Assembly (NCBI RefSeq): GCF_002553505.1
Contig: NZ_PDCP01000034.1
Span: 1-63,727, forward strand
Direction: 5' to 3'
From: Mycolicibacterium agri
GTDB taxonomy: Bacteria; Actinomycetota; Actinomycetes; Mycobacteriales; Mycobacteriaceae
DNA: 63,727 bases
The translations under genes and the position numbers were made by a program. Of the stretch, positions 27,223 through 36,269 are shown in pieces; position 1 is the first letter of the stretch; every line of letters starts with the position of its first letter. The notes beneath the pieces were generated by a model that did not search any database, was not told the origin of the DNA, and saw nothing but the letters and a program-made list of their open reading frames with translations.

Positions 27223-28251
27223 ATGAGTGACCAGCCTCCGGTGTCGCGCCATCACATCTGGCACATTACGAAGCGGACGCTGTCGAAAAGCTGGGACGAT
27301 TCGATCTTCTCTGAGTCCGCGCAGGCGGCTTTCTGGTCTGCGCTGTCGTTACCGCCACTGTTGTTGGGGATGCTCGGCAGCCTTGCCTACATCGCGCCGA
27401 TGTTCGGGCCGGACACGCTGCCGACGATCGAGGACCAGTTGATCGGCACCGCGTCGCGGTTTTTCTCGCCCAACGTCGTCAACGAGATCATCGAGCCGAC
27501 GGTGCGCGACATCGTGCGAGGCGCGCGCGGTGAGGTCGTCTCGATCGGGTTCGTCATCTCGTTGTGGGCGGGGTCGTCGGCGATCTCGGCGTTCGTCGAC
27601 TCGATCACCGAAGCCCACGACCAGACGCCGCTGCGGCATCCGGTGCGCCAGCGGTTTTACGCGCTGGGGTTGTACGTGGTGATGCTGATCGGCGTCATCG
27701 CCGCCGCCCCATTCGTCGCGCTGGGGCCGCGCAAGATCGCCGAGTACATCCCGGACAGCTGGGATCACATCCTGCAGTATGGCTACTACCCGGTGTTGTT
27801 TCTCGCTCTGGTGATCGCGGTGGGCATCCTCTACCGGGTGTCGCTGCCCAAGCCGCTGCCGTCGCATCGGCTGATCTACGGATCGCTGCTGGCCGCCATC
27901 GTCTTCCTGATCGCGACGTACGGGCTGCGGGTCTATCTGACGTGGATCACCACCACCGGCTACACCTACGGCGCGCTGGCCACGCCGATCGCGTTCCTGC
28001 TGTTCGCGTTCTTTCTGGGCTTCGCGATCATGCTGGGCGCCGAGCTCAACGCCGCCATCGAGGAGGAATGGCCCGCGCCGACCACCCACGCCACGCGGCT
28101 GCGGCAGTGGCTGGGAAGCAAAACCGCCGAGTCGCGGGTGTCGCTCAACGGCAACTCGTCCGGCGACTCCGGCGGCGATTCCCCCGGCGATTCGGCGCCG
28201 CAGGCGACGACCGCGCCCGCGGCGGCGAAGGGCGAGCCGTCTACTTCTTGA
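27223..28251 (+). CDS. YihY/BrkB-like membrane protein (Rv2707)
   Basis: A 342-residue integral membrane protein with six helices. The family core is visible as AAFWSALSLPPLLLGMLGSL near residue 35, SLWAGSSAISAFVDSITEAH, and FFLGFAIMLGAELNAAIEEE before the tail, the conserved GAELNA motif. The C-terminal 55 residues are a Gly/Ser/Asp-rich tail (NGNSSGDSGGDSPGDS). YihY/BrkB proteins have no settled function and are often misnamed ribonuclease BN. Its end overlaps the convergent DUF3039 gene by 11 bases. Confidence 0.88.
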   Translation: MSDQPPVSRHHIWHITKRTLSKSWDDSIFSESAQAAFWSALSLPPLLLGMLGSLAYIAPMFGPDTLPTIEDQLIGTASRFFSPNVVNEIIEPTVRDIVRGARGEVVSIGFVISLWAGSSAISAFVDSITEAHDQTPLRHPVRQRFYALGLYVVMLIGVIAAAPFVALGPRKIAEYIPDSWDHILQYGYYPVLFLALVIAVGILYRVSLPKPLPSHRLIYGSLLAAIVFLIATYGLRVYLTWITTTGYTYGALATPIAFLLFAFFLGFAIMLGAELNAAIEEEWPAPTTHATRLRQWLGSKTAESRVSLNGNSSGDSGGDSPGDSAPQATTAPAAAKGEPSTS

Positions 28252-28477
28252 GCCGGTCGTAGATCTTCTTGCAGTCCGGGCACACCGGCGACCCGGGCTT
28301 GGCGGCCTTGGTCACCGGGAAGACCTCACCGCACAACGCGACCACGTGCGTCCCCATGACGGCGCTCTCGGCGATCTTGTCCTTCTTGACGTAGTGGAAG
28401 TACTTCGGGGTGTCGTTGTCGGTTCCATCGTCGACGCGTTCGTCGACGTCGGTGCGCTCGATGGTCTCGGTCTGCAT
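28241..28477 (-). CDS. DUF3039 protein (Rv2708c)
   Basis: A 78-residue protein of the actinobacterial DUF3039 family. It has HYVKKDKIAESAVMGTHVVA, then CGEVFPVTKAAKPGSPVCPDC, giving a C...C-x2-C set likely to hold zinc. Function unknown. The ATG at 28477 (MQTETIERTDVDE) is preferred; the frame is open further up but would overlap the divergent DUF3099 gene. Confidence 0.88.
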   Translation of the reverse strand: MQTETIERTDVDERVDDGTDNDTPKYFHYVKKDKIAESAVMGTHVVALCGEVFPVTKAAKPGSPVCPDCKKIYDRLKK

Positions 28478-28553
28478 GCCTTCATTGTGCCTGGCGACAG
28501 ACCCGTTAGAAACCGCTCGGTTCAGACACCGGCGAATGTGAAACAGTGGAGGT

Positions 28554-28952
28554 ATGAAACACGGCCCACAGCTGGGTTTCGACGACGACGGACGTCCCGT
28601 CCTCATCACCGCCGCCGCACCCGCCTATGAAGAACAGCACCGCGCGCGGGTACGCAAGTACCTCACGTTGATGGCGTTCCGGATCCCCGCATTGGTGCTC
28701 GCCGCCATCGCCTACGGGGTGTGGGAGAACGGGCTCATCTCGCTGGCGATCATCGTCGTGTCGGTGCCTTTGCCTTGGATCGCCGTGCTGATCGCCAATG
28801 ACCGGCCGCCGCGCAGCGCCGAAGAGCCGCGGCGCTATGCCGCCAGGCGCACACCGCTGTTCCCGACCGCGGAGCGGCCGGCGATCGAGCAGCGACCGCA
28901 GGGGGCACCGCAACACGACGGCACCGCCCCGATAGACGATTTCCCTTCCTGA
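28554..28952 (+). CDS. DUF3099 membrane protein (Rv2709)
   Basis: A 132-residue protein with two central hydrophobic helices (LTLMAFRIPALVLAAIAYGV and LISLAIIVVSVPLPWIAVLI) and a family N-terminus DDDGRPVLITAAAP. The C-terminal tail is polar. DUF3099 is of unknown function and commonly sits between the DUF3039 gene and sigB in mycobacteria, as it does here. Confidence 0.88.
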   Translation: MKHGPQLGFDDDGRPVLITAAAPAYEEQHRARVRKYLTLMAFRIPALVLAAIAYGVWENGLISLAIIVVSVPLPWIAVLIANDRPPRSAEEPRRYAARRTPLFPTAERPAIEQRPQGAPQHDGTAPIDDFPS

Positions 28953-29036
28953 GCAGCGTCTAGACGTATTCTCAGACGATTCTCAGGTCGTCGGCGCAAA
29001 ACCGCTGATCAACGTGTGTGAACCGGCCGGTTCGTG

Positions 29037-29062
29037 GGAACTCTTCAGCGCAATTGAGCGTT
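29037..29062 (+). promoter_or_regulatory. ECF-type promoter of sigB
   Basis: GGAAC at 29037-29041, a 17-base spacer, then CGTT at 29059-29062. This is the mycobacterial SigE/SigH/SigL-type promoter pattern, and sigB is a known target of those factors. It is 38 bases upstream of the sigB ATG. Which ECF factor acts here cannot be told from the sequence. Confidence 0.75.
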
Positions 29063-29099
29063 GAAAGTCTTGACAGTTCGAGCCGAGCAGGAGGCCCTG

Positions 29100-30059
29100 A
29101 TGGCAAATGCCACGATAAGCCGCGTTGACCAAGATCTGGACGCGCAGAGTCCAGCCGCTGATCTGGTGCGCGTGTACCTGAACGGCATCGGCAAAACGGC
29201 TTTGCTCAACGCCGCAGATGAGGTGGAACTCGCGAAGCGCATCGAGGCAGGCCTTTACGCGCAGCATCTGCTGGAGACACGGAAGCGCTTGGGAGAGAAC
29301 CGCAAACGTGATCTTGAGGCGGTCGTGCGCGACGGCGAGGCTGCCCGTCGCCATCTCCTCGAGGCGAATCTGCGCCTGGTGGTCTCCCTGGCGAAGCGTT
29401 ACACCGGCCGTGGTATGCCGCTGCTGGACCTGATCCAGGAAGGCAACCTGGGTTTGATCCGCGCGATGGAGAAGTTCGACTACACCAAGGGCTTCAAGTT
29501 CTCCACCTATGCCACGTGGTGGATCCGCCAGGCGATCACCCGCGGCATGGCCGACCAGAGCCGCACCATCCGGCTGCCGGTGCACCTCGTCGAGCAGGTC
29601 AACAAGCTGGCCAGGATCAAGCGCGAAATGCACCAGAACCTCGGCCGGGAGGCCACCGACGAGGAACTGGCCGCCGAGTCGGGCATCCCCGTCGAGAAGA
29701 TCACCGATCTGCTGGAGCACAGCCGCGATCCGGTGAGCCTCGACATGCCCGTCGGCACCGATGAGGAGGCCCCGCTGGGCGACTTCATCGAAGACGCCGA
29801 GGCGATGTCGGCCGAGAACGCCGTCATCTCCGAGCTGCTGCACACCGACATCCGGTACGTGCTGGCCACCCTCGACGAGCGCGAACAGCAGGTGATTCGC
29901 CTGCGGTTCGGCCTCGACGACGGCCAGCCCCGCACGCTCGACCAGATCGGCAAACTCTTCGGGTTGTCCCGCGAGCGGGTCCGCCAGATAGAGCGTGAGG
30001 TCATGGCCAAGCTGCGCAACGGCGAGCGTGCCGATCGCCTGCGCTCCTACGCCAGTTAG
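29100..30059 (+). CDS. sigB: Stress/principal-like sigma factor SigB
   Basis: A 319-residue group 2 sigma factor closely similar to SigA over regions 1.2-4.2 but without its long N-terminal extension. Visible are DLVRVYLNGIGKTALLNAAD, GNLGLIRAMEKFDYTKGFKF, and the region 4.2 helix-turn-helix LFGLSRERVRQIEREVMAKL. The ATG at 29100 follows a strong AGGAGG (29089-29094); a frame open to 29061 starts inside the promoter and is rejected. An ECF-type promoter lies upstream and a terminator downstream, so sigB is its own transcription unit. Confidence 0.96.
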   Translation: MANATISRVDQDLDAQSPAADLVRVYLNGIGKTALLNAADEVELAKRIEAGLYAQHLLETRKRLGENRKRDLEAVVRDGEAARRHLLEANLRLVVSLAKRYTGRGMPLLDLIQEGNLGLIRAMEKFDYTKGFKFSTYATWWIRQAITRGMADQSRTIRLPVHLVEQVNKLARIKREMHQNLGREATDEELAAESGIPVEKITDLLEHSRDPVSLDMPVGTDEEAPLGDFIEDAEAMSAENAVISELLHTDIRYVLATLDEREQQVIRLRFGLDDGQPRTLDQIGKLFGLSRERVRQIEREVMAKLRNGERADRLRSYAS

Positions 30060-30073
30060 CGGCTGATTTCGTG

Positions 30074-30106
30074 AAAGACCCGCCGGTGCACGCCGGCGGG
30101 TCTTTT
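30074..30106 (+). terminator. Intrinsic terminator after sigB
   Basis: A 13-bp perfect stem (AAAGACCCGCCGG pairing with CCGGCGGGTCTTT) with a 6-base loop, ending in a run of four T. It starts 15 bases after the sigB stop and separates sigB from ideR. Confidence 0.9.
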
Positions 30107-30180
30107 GCTACACGCCGAACATGTAGCTGCCCTATCCGCCCAGCTAGGACGGTAGACTTTGGCGTGACGAAGGGTTGGTT

Positions 30181-30873
30181 ATGAACGATCTAGTCGATAC
30201 CACCGAGATGTATCTGCGGACCATCTACGACCTCGAGGAAGAGGGCGTGGTGCCGCTGCGTGCCCGAATCGCCGAGCGTCTCGAGCAGAGCGGCCCGACC
30301 GTCAGCCAGACGGTGTCGCGGATGGAGCGCGACGGGCTGCTGCACGTCGCCGGTGATCGACATCTCGAGCTGACCGAGAAGGGCCGCGCGCTGGCCATCG
30401 CGGTCATGCGCAAGCACCGGCTCGCGGAGCGTCTGCTGGTCGACGTGATCGGACTTCCGTGGGAGGAGGTCCACGCCGAAGCCTGCCGCTGGGAGCACGT
30501 GATGAGCGAGGACGTGGAGCGTCGCCTCGTGCAGGTGCTCGACAACCCGACCGTCTCCCCGTTCGGTAACCCCATCCCGGGGCTGGCGGAGCTGGGCGTC
30601 GACGACGCCATGGCCTCCGAGGACCGCAACCTGGTCCGGCTGACCGAGCTGCCCGCAGGCTTCCCCGTCGCCGTGGTGGTGCGCCAGCTGACCGAGCACG
30701 TGCAGGGCGACGTCAGCCTGATCGCCCGGCTGAAGGAGGCCGGCGTGGTGCCGAACGCCCGCGTGACCGTCGAAGCGGGCCCCAACAGCGGCGTCATGAT
30801 CGTCATCCCCGGCCACGAGCAGGTGGAGCTGCCGCACGAGATGGCCCACGCCGTCAAGGTCGAGAAGGTCTGA
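30181..30873 (+). CDS. ideR: Iron-dependent regulator IdeR
   Basis: A 230-residue DtxR-family repressor that binds DNA when loaded with ferrous iron and controls siderophore, storage and uptake genes. Metal ligands are all in place: M10, C102, E105, H106 (site 2 ancillary set aside) and H79, E83, H98. The helix-turn-helix is SGPTVSQTVSRMERDGLL; an SH3-like domain follows after a proline linker. The ATG at 30181 gives the exact M. tuberculosis length. The gap after the sigB terminator is 74 bases and includes a possible -10 (TAGACT). Confidence 0.96.
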   Translation: MNDLVDTTEMYLRTIYDLEEEGVVPLRARIAERLEQSGPTVSQTVSRMERDGLLHVAGDRHLELTEKGRALAIAVMRKHRLAERLLVDVIGLPWEEVHAEACRWEHVMSEDVERRLVQVLDNPTVSPFGNPIPGLAELGVDDAMASEDRNLVRLTELPAGFPVAVVVRQLTEHVQGDVSLIARLKEAGVVPNARVTVEAGPNSGVMIVIPGHEQVELPHEMAHAVKVEKV

Positions 30874-30910
30874 CCGTCCCGCTGACGGGCCGCCACCACT
30901 TCCGCGGCGT

Positions 30911-31936
30911 CTAGCCCGCTCGCCTACCCCAGCTTCTGCGTTTGGGTAGTTCGACGCCGAGCTTCTTGGCGAGCCGGTAGCCGGTCGCGGCGAGTTGGCG
31001 GATCTCCTCGGGTCGCATCCCCGAATGCAGGGCCCGATCGAGCATGCCTGCCATCCGGTGGCTCGGGTCGCAGCGCAGCGCCGCCTCCAGCGACACCCCG
31101 GCCAGCGGCCCGTCGCCGCGCGCGTAGGCGGAGAACGCCAGCAGCACCAGCGCCTCGACCCGCCACGGCGCCGGCAGCGCCCGGCACATCGCCGCCCACA
31201 GCGACTCGGCCTGTGCGGCCTTGTCCCCCACCGCAAGCGCGTACAGGGTGTCACGCACCTGCGGGTCGGTCAGGGCATGCGCGAGTTCGGCCATCGCCGG
31301 ACCGGCCAGCTCGTCGCCGTCTGCCACCTGCGCGGCCGCCGACATGGCCTGCCGGACGGCGCTCGCCGCGTCGACGTCACCGTCGGCCAGCCCGCGAATG
31401 ACGTCGGCCAACGCCTCGCTGGCGGCCTGGTCGGTGACCGCGATGACCTGCGCAAGGTCGTCGCGACGCGCGTAGAGCCTGCGGCCGTCCAACACGGCCG
31501 CCATTGCCAGAGGAGAGGCACCGGGATCGTCGACGGTGCCCCACGCACCGTCGAGGCAATGCCACCGCCCGCCCGGCGCGATCCGGTCGACGACGTGGAA
31601 GTCGAGCAGTTCGACCTCCAGGTCGGCCAGACAGGCGGCCAGTCGGTCCCCCAGCTCCCGGTACTCGTCGTTGCACAGCCGGCAGTTCGCCCCGTCGGCG
31701 TCCACCACGACCGCGATCGCGGCATCGGGGTGGGCCGCCGCGGCCACCTGCGCCAGATGATCGATCGAGTCATGCAGCTCGTCGGAGAGGTCCACCCGCA
31801 TCACACACCCCATCTCCCCGGCGTCGGCGGTGACCAGGACGAGGGACTTCTCGGGAACGAAGCCCAGAATCGCGGGCAGCGCCGCGATCAGCGCGCCGGG
31901 TCGGTTGAGGCGGAAGTCGAAACGCGATGTCGTCAT
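30911..31936 (-). CDS. DUF4192 protein (Rv2712c)
   Basis: A 341-residue cytoplasmic protein of DUF4192, an actinobacterial family of unknown function. Features are FRLNRPGALIAALPAILGFV with PEKSLVLVT at the N-terminus, a cysteine pair CRLCNDEY, and a helical C-terminal half (GDGPLAGVSLEAALRCDPSH). It is convergent with ideR with a 37-base gap. No catalytic motif can be named. Confidence 0.85.
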   Translation of the reverse strand: MTTSRFDFRLNRPGALIAALPAILGFVPEKSLVLVTADAGEMGCVMRVDLSDELHDSIDHLAQVAAAAHPDAAIAVVVDADGANCRLCNDEYRELGDRLAACLADLEVELLDFHVVDRIAPGGRWHCLDGAWGTVDDPGASPLAMAAVLDGRRLYARRDDLAQVIAVTDQAASEALADVIRGLADGDVDAASAVRQAMSAAAQVADGDELAGPAMAELAHALTDPQVRDTLYALAVGDKAAQAESLWAAMCRALPAPWRVEALVLLAFSAYARGDGPLAGVSLEAALRCDPSHRMAGMLDRALHSGMRPEEIRQLAATGYRLAKKLGVELPKRRSWGRRAG

Positions 31937-32025
31937 GCCTCGACCGTTGTCGCTTCGACCGACGTTCGGGTGACGTGGCGGGCCGGCGACGGCAAACTTG
32001 GGGATGAACGCGCAACTGGGGATGG

Positions 32026-32742
32026 TTACCGCGGCACGAAGCGGCGCACCTTGAGCACCGCGTCACTGAACAACGTGTCGAGCGCGTCGGTGGCGGCGTC
32101 CGGTTCCGCCCCGGAGGTGTCTTCGCCCTGCCAGGACGCCGTCACCCGCACGTCACCCACCAACGCCACCAGCGTCAACATCCGCGCTGCGCCACCCGCG
32201 GGCTTTGATGCGGTCTGGTCGACGGCGTAGGCGTCGTCGGCGTCCACGGGCGGGGGCGGCGTCAGCTTCACGGTCACCTTCTGGCTGGAATCGTCGTCGC
32301 CCGTGACCGTGACCGAGGGACACTCCTCGAGCTGGCTGATTCGCGCACGCAGCGACGGCACCGGTCGGATGACCGTGACGGTGAGGCGGGCGCCGTTGTC
32401 GTCGACTCCCTGTACGGCCGCTTTCTGCGGCGCCAGCACCGGCAGCGGCGCGCACTCCGGCGGCGTGACGTCCGAACCACCTGCGACGCCGTCGATTTCG
32501 GCGACCACCCTGTCGGTGTCCCTGGGGTCGAGGACGGCAGCCGGGTACTGCGGCGGGAACTGTGACGGCTCGATCAGCAGGTCGGCCACCCGGACCGGCG
32601 CGGCGGGCGTCGGGGCCGACTCGGCGGCCCTGCCGGTGCCGGTGACGACTCGGGTACATCCGCCGACCAACGCCGTCGCCGTCACCACGAGGACCGCGGA
32701 CAGCCATATTCCGCGCGGATCCTTCCGAACCGTGCTGATCAT
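32026..32742 (-). CDS. Lipoprotein with PknH-sensor-like or DUF5642-like domain
   Basis: A 238-residue lipoprotein. The signal ends in the lipobox LVGGC, so the mature protein is anchored outside the cytoplasmic membrane. The mature part begins RVADLLIEPSQFPPQYPAAV, and has cysteines PPECAPLPV and LEECPSVTV that could pair. This pattern resembles mycobacterial sensor-type lipoproteins of the PknH_C/DUF5642 kind, but the assignment is tentative. The start at 32742 is preferred to 32751 three codons upstream. Confidence 0.72.
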   Translation of the reverse strand: MISTVRKDPRGIWLSAVLVVTATALVGGCTRVVTGTGRAAESAPTPAAPVRVADLLIEPSQFPPQYPAAVLDPRDTDRVVAEIDGVAGGSDVTPPECAPLPVLAPQKAAVQGVDDNGARLTVTVIRPVPSLRARISQLEECPSVTVTGDDDSSQKVTVKLTPPPPVDADDAYAVDQTASKPAGGAARMLTLVALVGDVRVTASWQGEDTSGAEPDAATDALDTLFSDAVLKVRRFVPR

Positions 32743-32885
32743 TGCCCTCATCGTCTCATTGCGCGCTCTCGGGTGCCTTCAGGCGCGCGGTCGAGGCAGC
32801 GGCGGCGCGGCGGGGCCGGAATTGTTCATCAGGTATTGACCGAGTCGGCATGCGAGACGGCCGCAAACGGCGTAGAGATTCTGTT

Positions 32886-34301
32886 ATGCCTTCGGAGCTG
32901 GAGTACGACCTTGTGGTCATCGGTTCGGGTCCCGGCGGTCAGAAGGCCGCCATCGCGGCGGCAAAGCTGGGCAAGTCGGTCGCCGTCATCGAGCGAGGCA
33001 GGATGCTCGGCGGTGTCTGCGTCAACACGGGCACCATTCCGTCCAAGACCCTGCGCGAAGCGGTGGTCTACCTGACCGGTCTGAGTCAGCGGGAACTCTA
33101 CGGCTCCAGCTACCGGGTCAAGGAGAAGATCACCCCGGCCGACCTGTTGTCGCGCACCGCCCACGTCATCAACAAGGAACAGGACGTGGTGCGCAGCCAG
33201 CTGATGCGCAACCGGGTCGACCTGTTCACCGGCCACGGCCGGTTCCTGGATCCGCACAGGATCTGCGTCGAGGATCAGTCCCGCGGTGAAAAGACAACTG
33301 TGCGTGGCGAATTCATCGTCATCGCCACCGGCACCAAACCGGCTCGGCCCGCCGGTGTCGAGTTCGACGAGGAGCGGGTGCTGGACTCCGACGGCATCCT
33401 GGACCTCAAACAACTGCCGTCGTCGATGGTGGTGGTCGGCGCCGGCGTGATCGGCATCGAGTACGCCTCGATGTTCGCCGCGCTGGGCACCAAGGTCACC
33501 GTGGTGGAAAAGCGCGAGAACATGCTGGAGTTCTGCGACCCGGAAGTGGTCGAGGCGCTGAAGTTTCACCTGCGCGACCTGGCGGTCACCTTCCGCTTCG
33601 GCGAGGAAGTGACGGCCGTGGACGTCGGTTCGGCAGGCACGGTGACGACGCTGGCCAGCGGCAAGCAGATCCCGGCGGAGACGGTGATGTATTCGGCGGG
33701 GCGCCAGGGCCAGACCGAACATCTCGACGTGGAAAACGCCGGCCTCGAGGTCGACAGCCGCGGCCGCATTTTCGTCGACGACCAGTTCCAGACCAAGGTG
33801 GACCACATCTACGCCGTCGGCGACGTCATCGGCTTTCCCGCACTCGCCGCCACGTCGATGGATCAGGGCAGGCTGGCGGCCTACCACGCGTTCGGCGAGC
33901 CCGCCAAGGGCATGACCGACCTGCAGCCCATCGGCATCTACTCCATTCCCGAGGTGTCCTATTGCGGCGCAACCGAAGTCGACCTCACCCGCGACTCGAT
34001 CCCGTATGAGGTCGGCGTGTCGCGCTACCGCGAACTGGCCCGCGGCCAGATCGCAGGCGACTCGTACGGCATGCTCAAGCTGTTGGTGGCAACCGAGGAC
34101 CTGAAGGTGTTGGGCGTGCACATCTTCGGCTCCAACGCCACCGAGTTGGTGCATATCGGTCAGGCCGTGATGGGATGCGGCGGCACCGTCGAATACCTCG
34201 TCGACGCCGTCTTCAACTATCCGACGTTCTCGGAGGCGTACAAGGTGGCGGCGCTCGACGTGATGAACAAGTTGCGGGCGCTCAACCAGTTCCGGTCCTA
34301 G
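32886..34301 (+). CDS. sthA: Soluble pyridine nucleotide transhydrogenase
   Basis: A 471-residue FAD enzyme that exchanges hydride between NAD(H) and NADP(H). The FAD motif is VVIGSGPGGQKAAIAAAKLG; the second dinucleotide motif is VVVGAGVIGIEYASMFAALG. The usual disulfide of the family is replaced by CVNTGTIPSKT, with Thr where lipoamide dehydrogenases have the second Cys, as expected for transhydrogenase. The ATG at 32886 is chosen by homology; the frame is open back to 32742. The end overlaps the convergent serine protease gene by 4 bases. Confidence 0.92.
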   Translation: MPSELEYDLVVIGSGPGGQKAAIAAAKLGKSVAVIERGRMLGGVCVNTGTIPSKTLREAVVYLTGLSQRELYGSSYRVKEKITPADLLSRTAHVINKEQDVVRSQLMRNRVDLFTGHGRFLDPHRICVEDQSRGEKTTVRGEFIVIATGTKPARPAGVEFDEERVLDSDGILDLKQLPSSMVVVGAGVIGIEYASMFAALGTKVTVVEKRENMLEFCDPEVVEALKFHLRDLAVTFRFGEEVTAVDVGSAGTVTTLASGKQIPAETVMYSAGRQGQTEHLDVENAGLEVDSRGRIFVDDQFQTKVDHIYAVGDVIGFPALAATSMDQGRLAAYHAFGEPAKGMTDLQPIGIYSIPEVSYCGATEVDLTRDSIPYEVGVSRYRELARGQIAGDSYGMLKLLVATEDLKVLGVHIFGSNATELVHIGQAVMGCGGTVEYLVDAVFNYPTFSEAYKVAALDVMNKLRALNQFRS

Positions 34302-35089
34302 CAGTCGTCGTCGAGCACCGCCGGCGCCGTGTCGCCGGGCCCGCCCGCTTCCGCGCGGTTGCGCAACGCCACCACCGCGTCGTCGAAAGGCGGTGAGAAT
34401 GACAGGTTTTCGTCGCAGCCGCCGCCGTGCGGGCCGCCGGTCAGCCCGATGATCGTCGACCCGCTGACCCACGGCGCGCCGCTGGTCCCGCCGACCAGCC
34501 CTTCGCACGGCAGCGACGGAAAGCCTTCCGGCGTGATCTCCGTCGTGGCGCGGCAGCCGATCGGCCCTCCGCCGACTCCCATCGGATAGCCGGTGACTTC
34601 GACGGCCGTCCCAGGCTTTGGCGAGGGCCCCAGCCCGAGGCCGCCGCCAGCTTCGGCCCGCACCGACCCGCCGCCGTCGCGCGACACTCGCAGAATTGCG
34701 AAGTCCGCCAACGGATCCTGGCTGTCGATCCATCGCGGGTCGAGGAACACCGCATCCACCTTCCAGATGTCGGGCTCGTCGGCGCTGTCCTTGAAGCCGG
34801 CGACGAAGGTGGTGTCGATGCCTTCGACGACACAGTGGGCGGCGGTGAGAATCAAGTTTTCGCTTGCCGAATCGAGCACGCCGGCGCTGCAGGTGTGTAG
34901 ATCGCCCGCCCCGAGAAACAGCGCACCGACCCGGCGGTCGGGCGGCACCGGCGTCGCGGTCTTCTCCACCACCGCCTGCTCAGACACCGCGGTCGAGTCT
35001 CCGCTCGGATGGGTGCCCGGATCCGGGTCGCCGGCGCAGCCGACGGTCAGCGCGAGCAGCCCACTCGCCAACACCGCCCGCACCCGCAT
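34298..35089 (-). CDS. Trypsin-like serine protease lipoprotein
   Basis: A 263-residue secreted lipoprotein. Signal MRVRAVLASGLLALTVGC ends in a lipobox. The protease triad can be read as His in LILTAAHCVVEG, Asp in DPLADFAILRV and Ser in EGLVGGTSGAPW. The nucleophile region is GTSGAP, not the classical GDSGGP, as in glutamyl-endopeptidase-like branches. Conserved extra cysteines (HTCSAG/AAHC and GCRATT/LPCEG) could form two disulfides. The ATG at 35089 is chosen because the signal peptide begins there. Confidence 0.82.
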   Translation of the reverse strand: MRVRAVLASGLLALTVGCAGDPDPGTHPSGDSTAVSEQAVVEKTATPVPPDRRVGALFLGAGDLHTCSAGVLDSASENLILTAAHCVVEGIDTTFVAGFKDSADEPDIWKVDAVFLDPRWIDSQDPLADFAILRVSRDGGGSVRAEAGGGLGLGPSPKPGTAVEVTGYPMGVGGGPIGCRATTEITPEGFPSLPCEGLVGGTSGAPWVSGSTIIGLTGGPHGGGCDENLSFSPPFDDAVVALRNRAEAGGPGDTAPAVLDDDC

Positions 35090-35245
35090 AATTCGAATCC
35101 TGCCCGATTGCCCCGAAACGGACCCGCTGGACGGGCACATCGACGCCGGGCCAGACGTTGGCGTAGACAGGCCTGGATACGGGACACGGACCCAGACCGT
35201 GAAGCCTCCGTGCTGGCGAATGAGACACTGGAGGCAGCGGTGTAG

Positions 35246-35255
35246 AAGGAGGTGA
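35246..35255 (+). promoter_or_regulatory. Near-perfect Shine-Dalgarno of the PAC2 gene
   Basis: AAGGAGGTGA matches the anti-Shine-Dalgarno end of 16S rRNA over ten bases, three bases before the ATG at 35259. Most other starts in the window have only short or weak sites, so this gene is expected to be translated strongly. Confidence 0.8.
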
Positions 35256-35258
35256 GCC

Positions 35259-36236
35259 ATGGACGACCAGCACAACCAGCGCTACGAACCCGAGCAGAGT
35301 GGGATGTATGAGCTCGAGTTCCCTGCGCCGCAGCTGTCGTCGCCAGATGGCCGCGGACCTGTGATGATTCATGCCCTCGAAGGTTTCTCGGACGCCGGCC
35401 ACGCGATCCGGCTGTCGGCCCAGCACCTCAAGAACAGCCTGGACACCGAGCTGGTGGCGTCGTTCGCGATCGACGAACTGCTGGACTACCGCTCGCGGCG
35501 ACCCCTGATGACGTTCAAGACCGACCACTTCACCCACTACGAGGAACCCGAGCTGAGCCTGTACGCGCTGCACGACAGCGTCGGTACGCCGTTCCTGTTG
35601 CTCGCGGGTCTGGAGCCGGACCTGCGCTGGGAGCGCTTCATCACCGCGGTGCGGCTGCTGGCCGAGCGGCTCGGGGTGCGCCAGACCATCGGGCTGGGCA
35701 CCATTCCGATGGCGGTGCCGCACACCCGCCCGATCACGCTGACCGCCCACTCCAACAACAAGGAGCTGATCGCCGACCACACGCCGTGGGTCGGTGAGGT
35801 GCAGGTGCCCGCCAGCGTGTCCAACCTGTTGGAGTACCGCCTGGCCCAGCACGGCCACGATGTAGTCGGGTTCACCGTGCACGTGCCGCACTACCTGGCC
35901 CAAACCGACTACCCGGCGGCCGCCGAAGCGCTGCTCGGCGAGGTCGCGCGGTCGGGTCAGCTGGAGTTGCCGCTGGCCGCGCTGTCCAAGGCGGCCGCCG
36001 AAGTGCACGAGAAGGTGCAGGAGCAGGTCAACGCCAGCGCCGAAGTCGCTCAAGTGGTGGAGGCGCTGGAGCGCCAGTACGATGCCTTCATCACGGCGCA
36101 GGAGAACCAGTCGTTGCTGGCGCGAGAGGATCTGCCCAGCGGCGACGAACTCGGTGCCGAGTTCGAACGGTTCCTCGCCCAGCAGGCCCGGGAGAAAAAG
36201 GGCAAAGACGGCTTCCAAGACAGGGACGACGATTAG
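35259..36236 (+). CDS. PAC2 family protein (Rv2714)
   Basis: A 325-residue protein of the PAC2 family, related to proteasome assembly chaperone 2 and to archaeal PbaB-like proteins. The core shows GPVMIHALEGFSDAGHAIRL, LLAGLEPDLRWERFITAVRL and GTIPMAVPHTRP. The C-terminal 90 residues are helical and charged. The role in mycobacteria is unknown; a link with proteasome assembly is only suggested by family name. A very strong ribosome binding site precedes the start. Confidence 0.88.
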   Translation: MDDQHNQRYEPEQSGMYELEFPAPQLSSPDGRGPVMIHALEGFSDAGHAIRLSAQHLKNSLDTELVASFAIDELLDYRSRRPLMTFKTDHFTHYEEPELSLYALHDSVGTPFLLLAGLEPDLRWERFITAVRLLAERLGVRQTIGLGTIPMAVPHTRPITLTAHSNNKELIADHTPWVGEVQVPASVSNLLEYRLAQHGHDVVGFTVHVPHYLAQTDYPAAAEALLGEVARSGQLELPLAALSKAAAEVHEKVQEQVNASAEVAQVVEALERQYDAFITAQENQSLLAREDLPSGDELGAEFERFLAQQAREKKGKDGFQDRDDD

Positions 36237-36269
36237 GCCGTCCCCTGTCCGACGACGAGGTTGGCGACC

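Noticed and set aside
30107..30180. IdeR box at the ideR promoter
   Set aside because: No match to the 19-bp iron box was seen; autoregulation is not supported.
33005..33060. Loss of redox-active cysteine in SthA
   Set aside because: The CVNTGT form is the normal state of transhydrogenases in this flavoprotein family, not a mutation.
32829..34733. 634-codon open frame opposite sthA
   Set aside because: Same high-GC artefact; sthA and the lipoprotein protease on either side are clear families in the correct frames.
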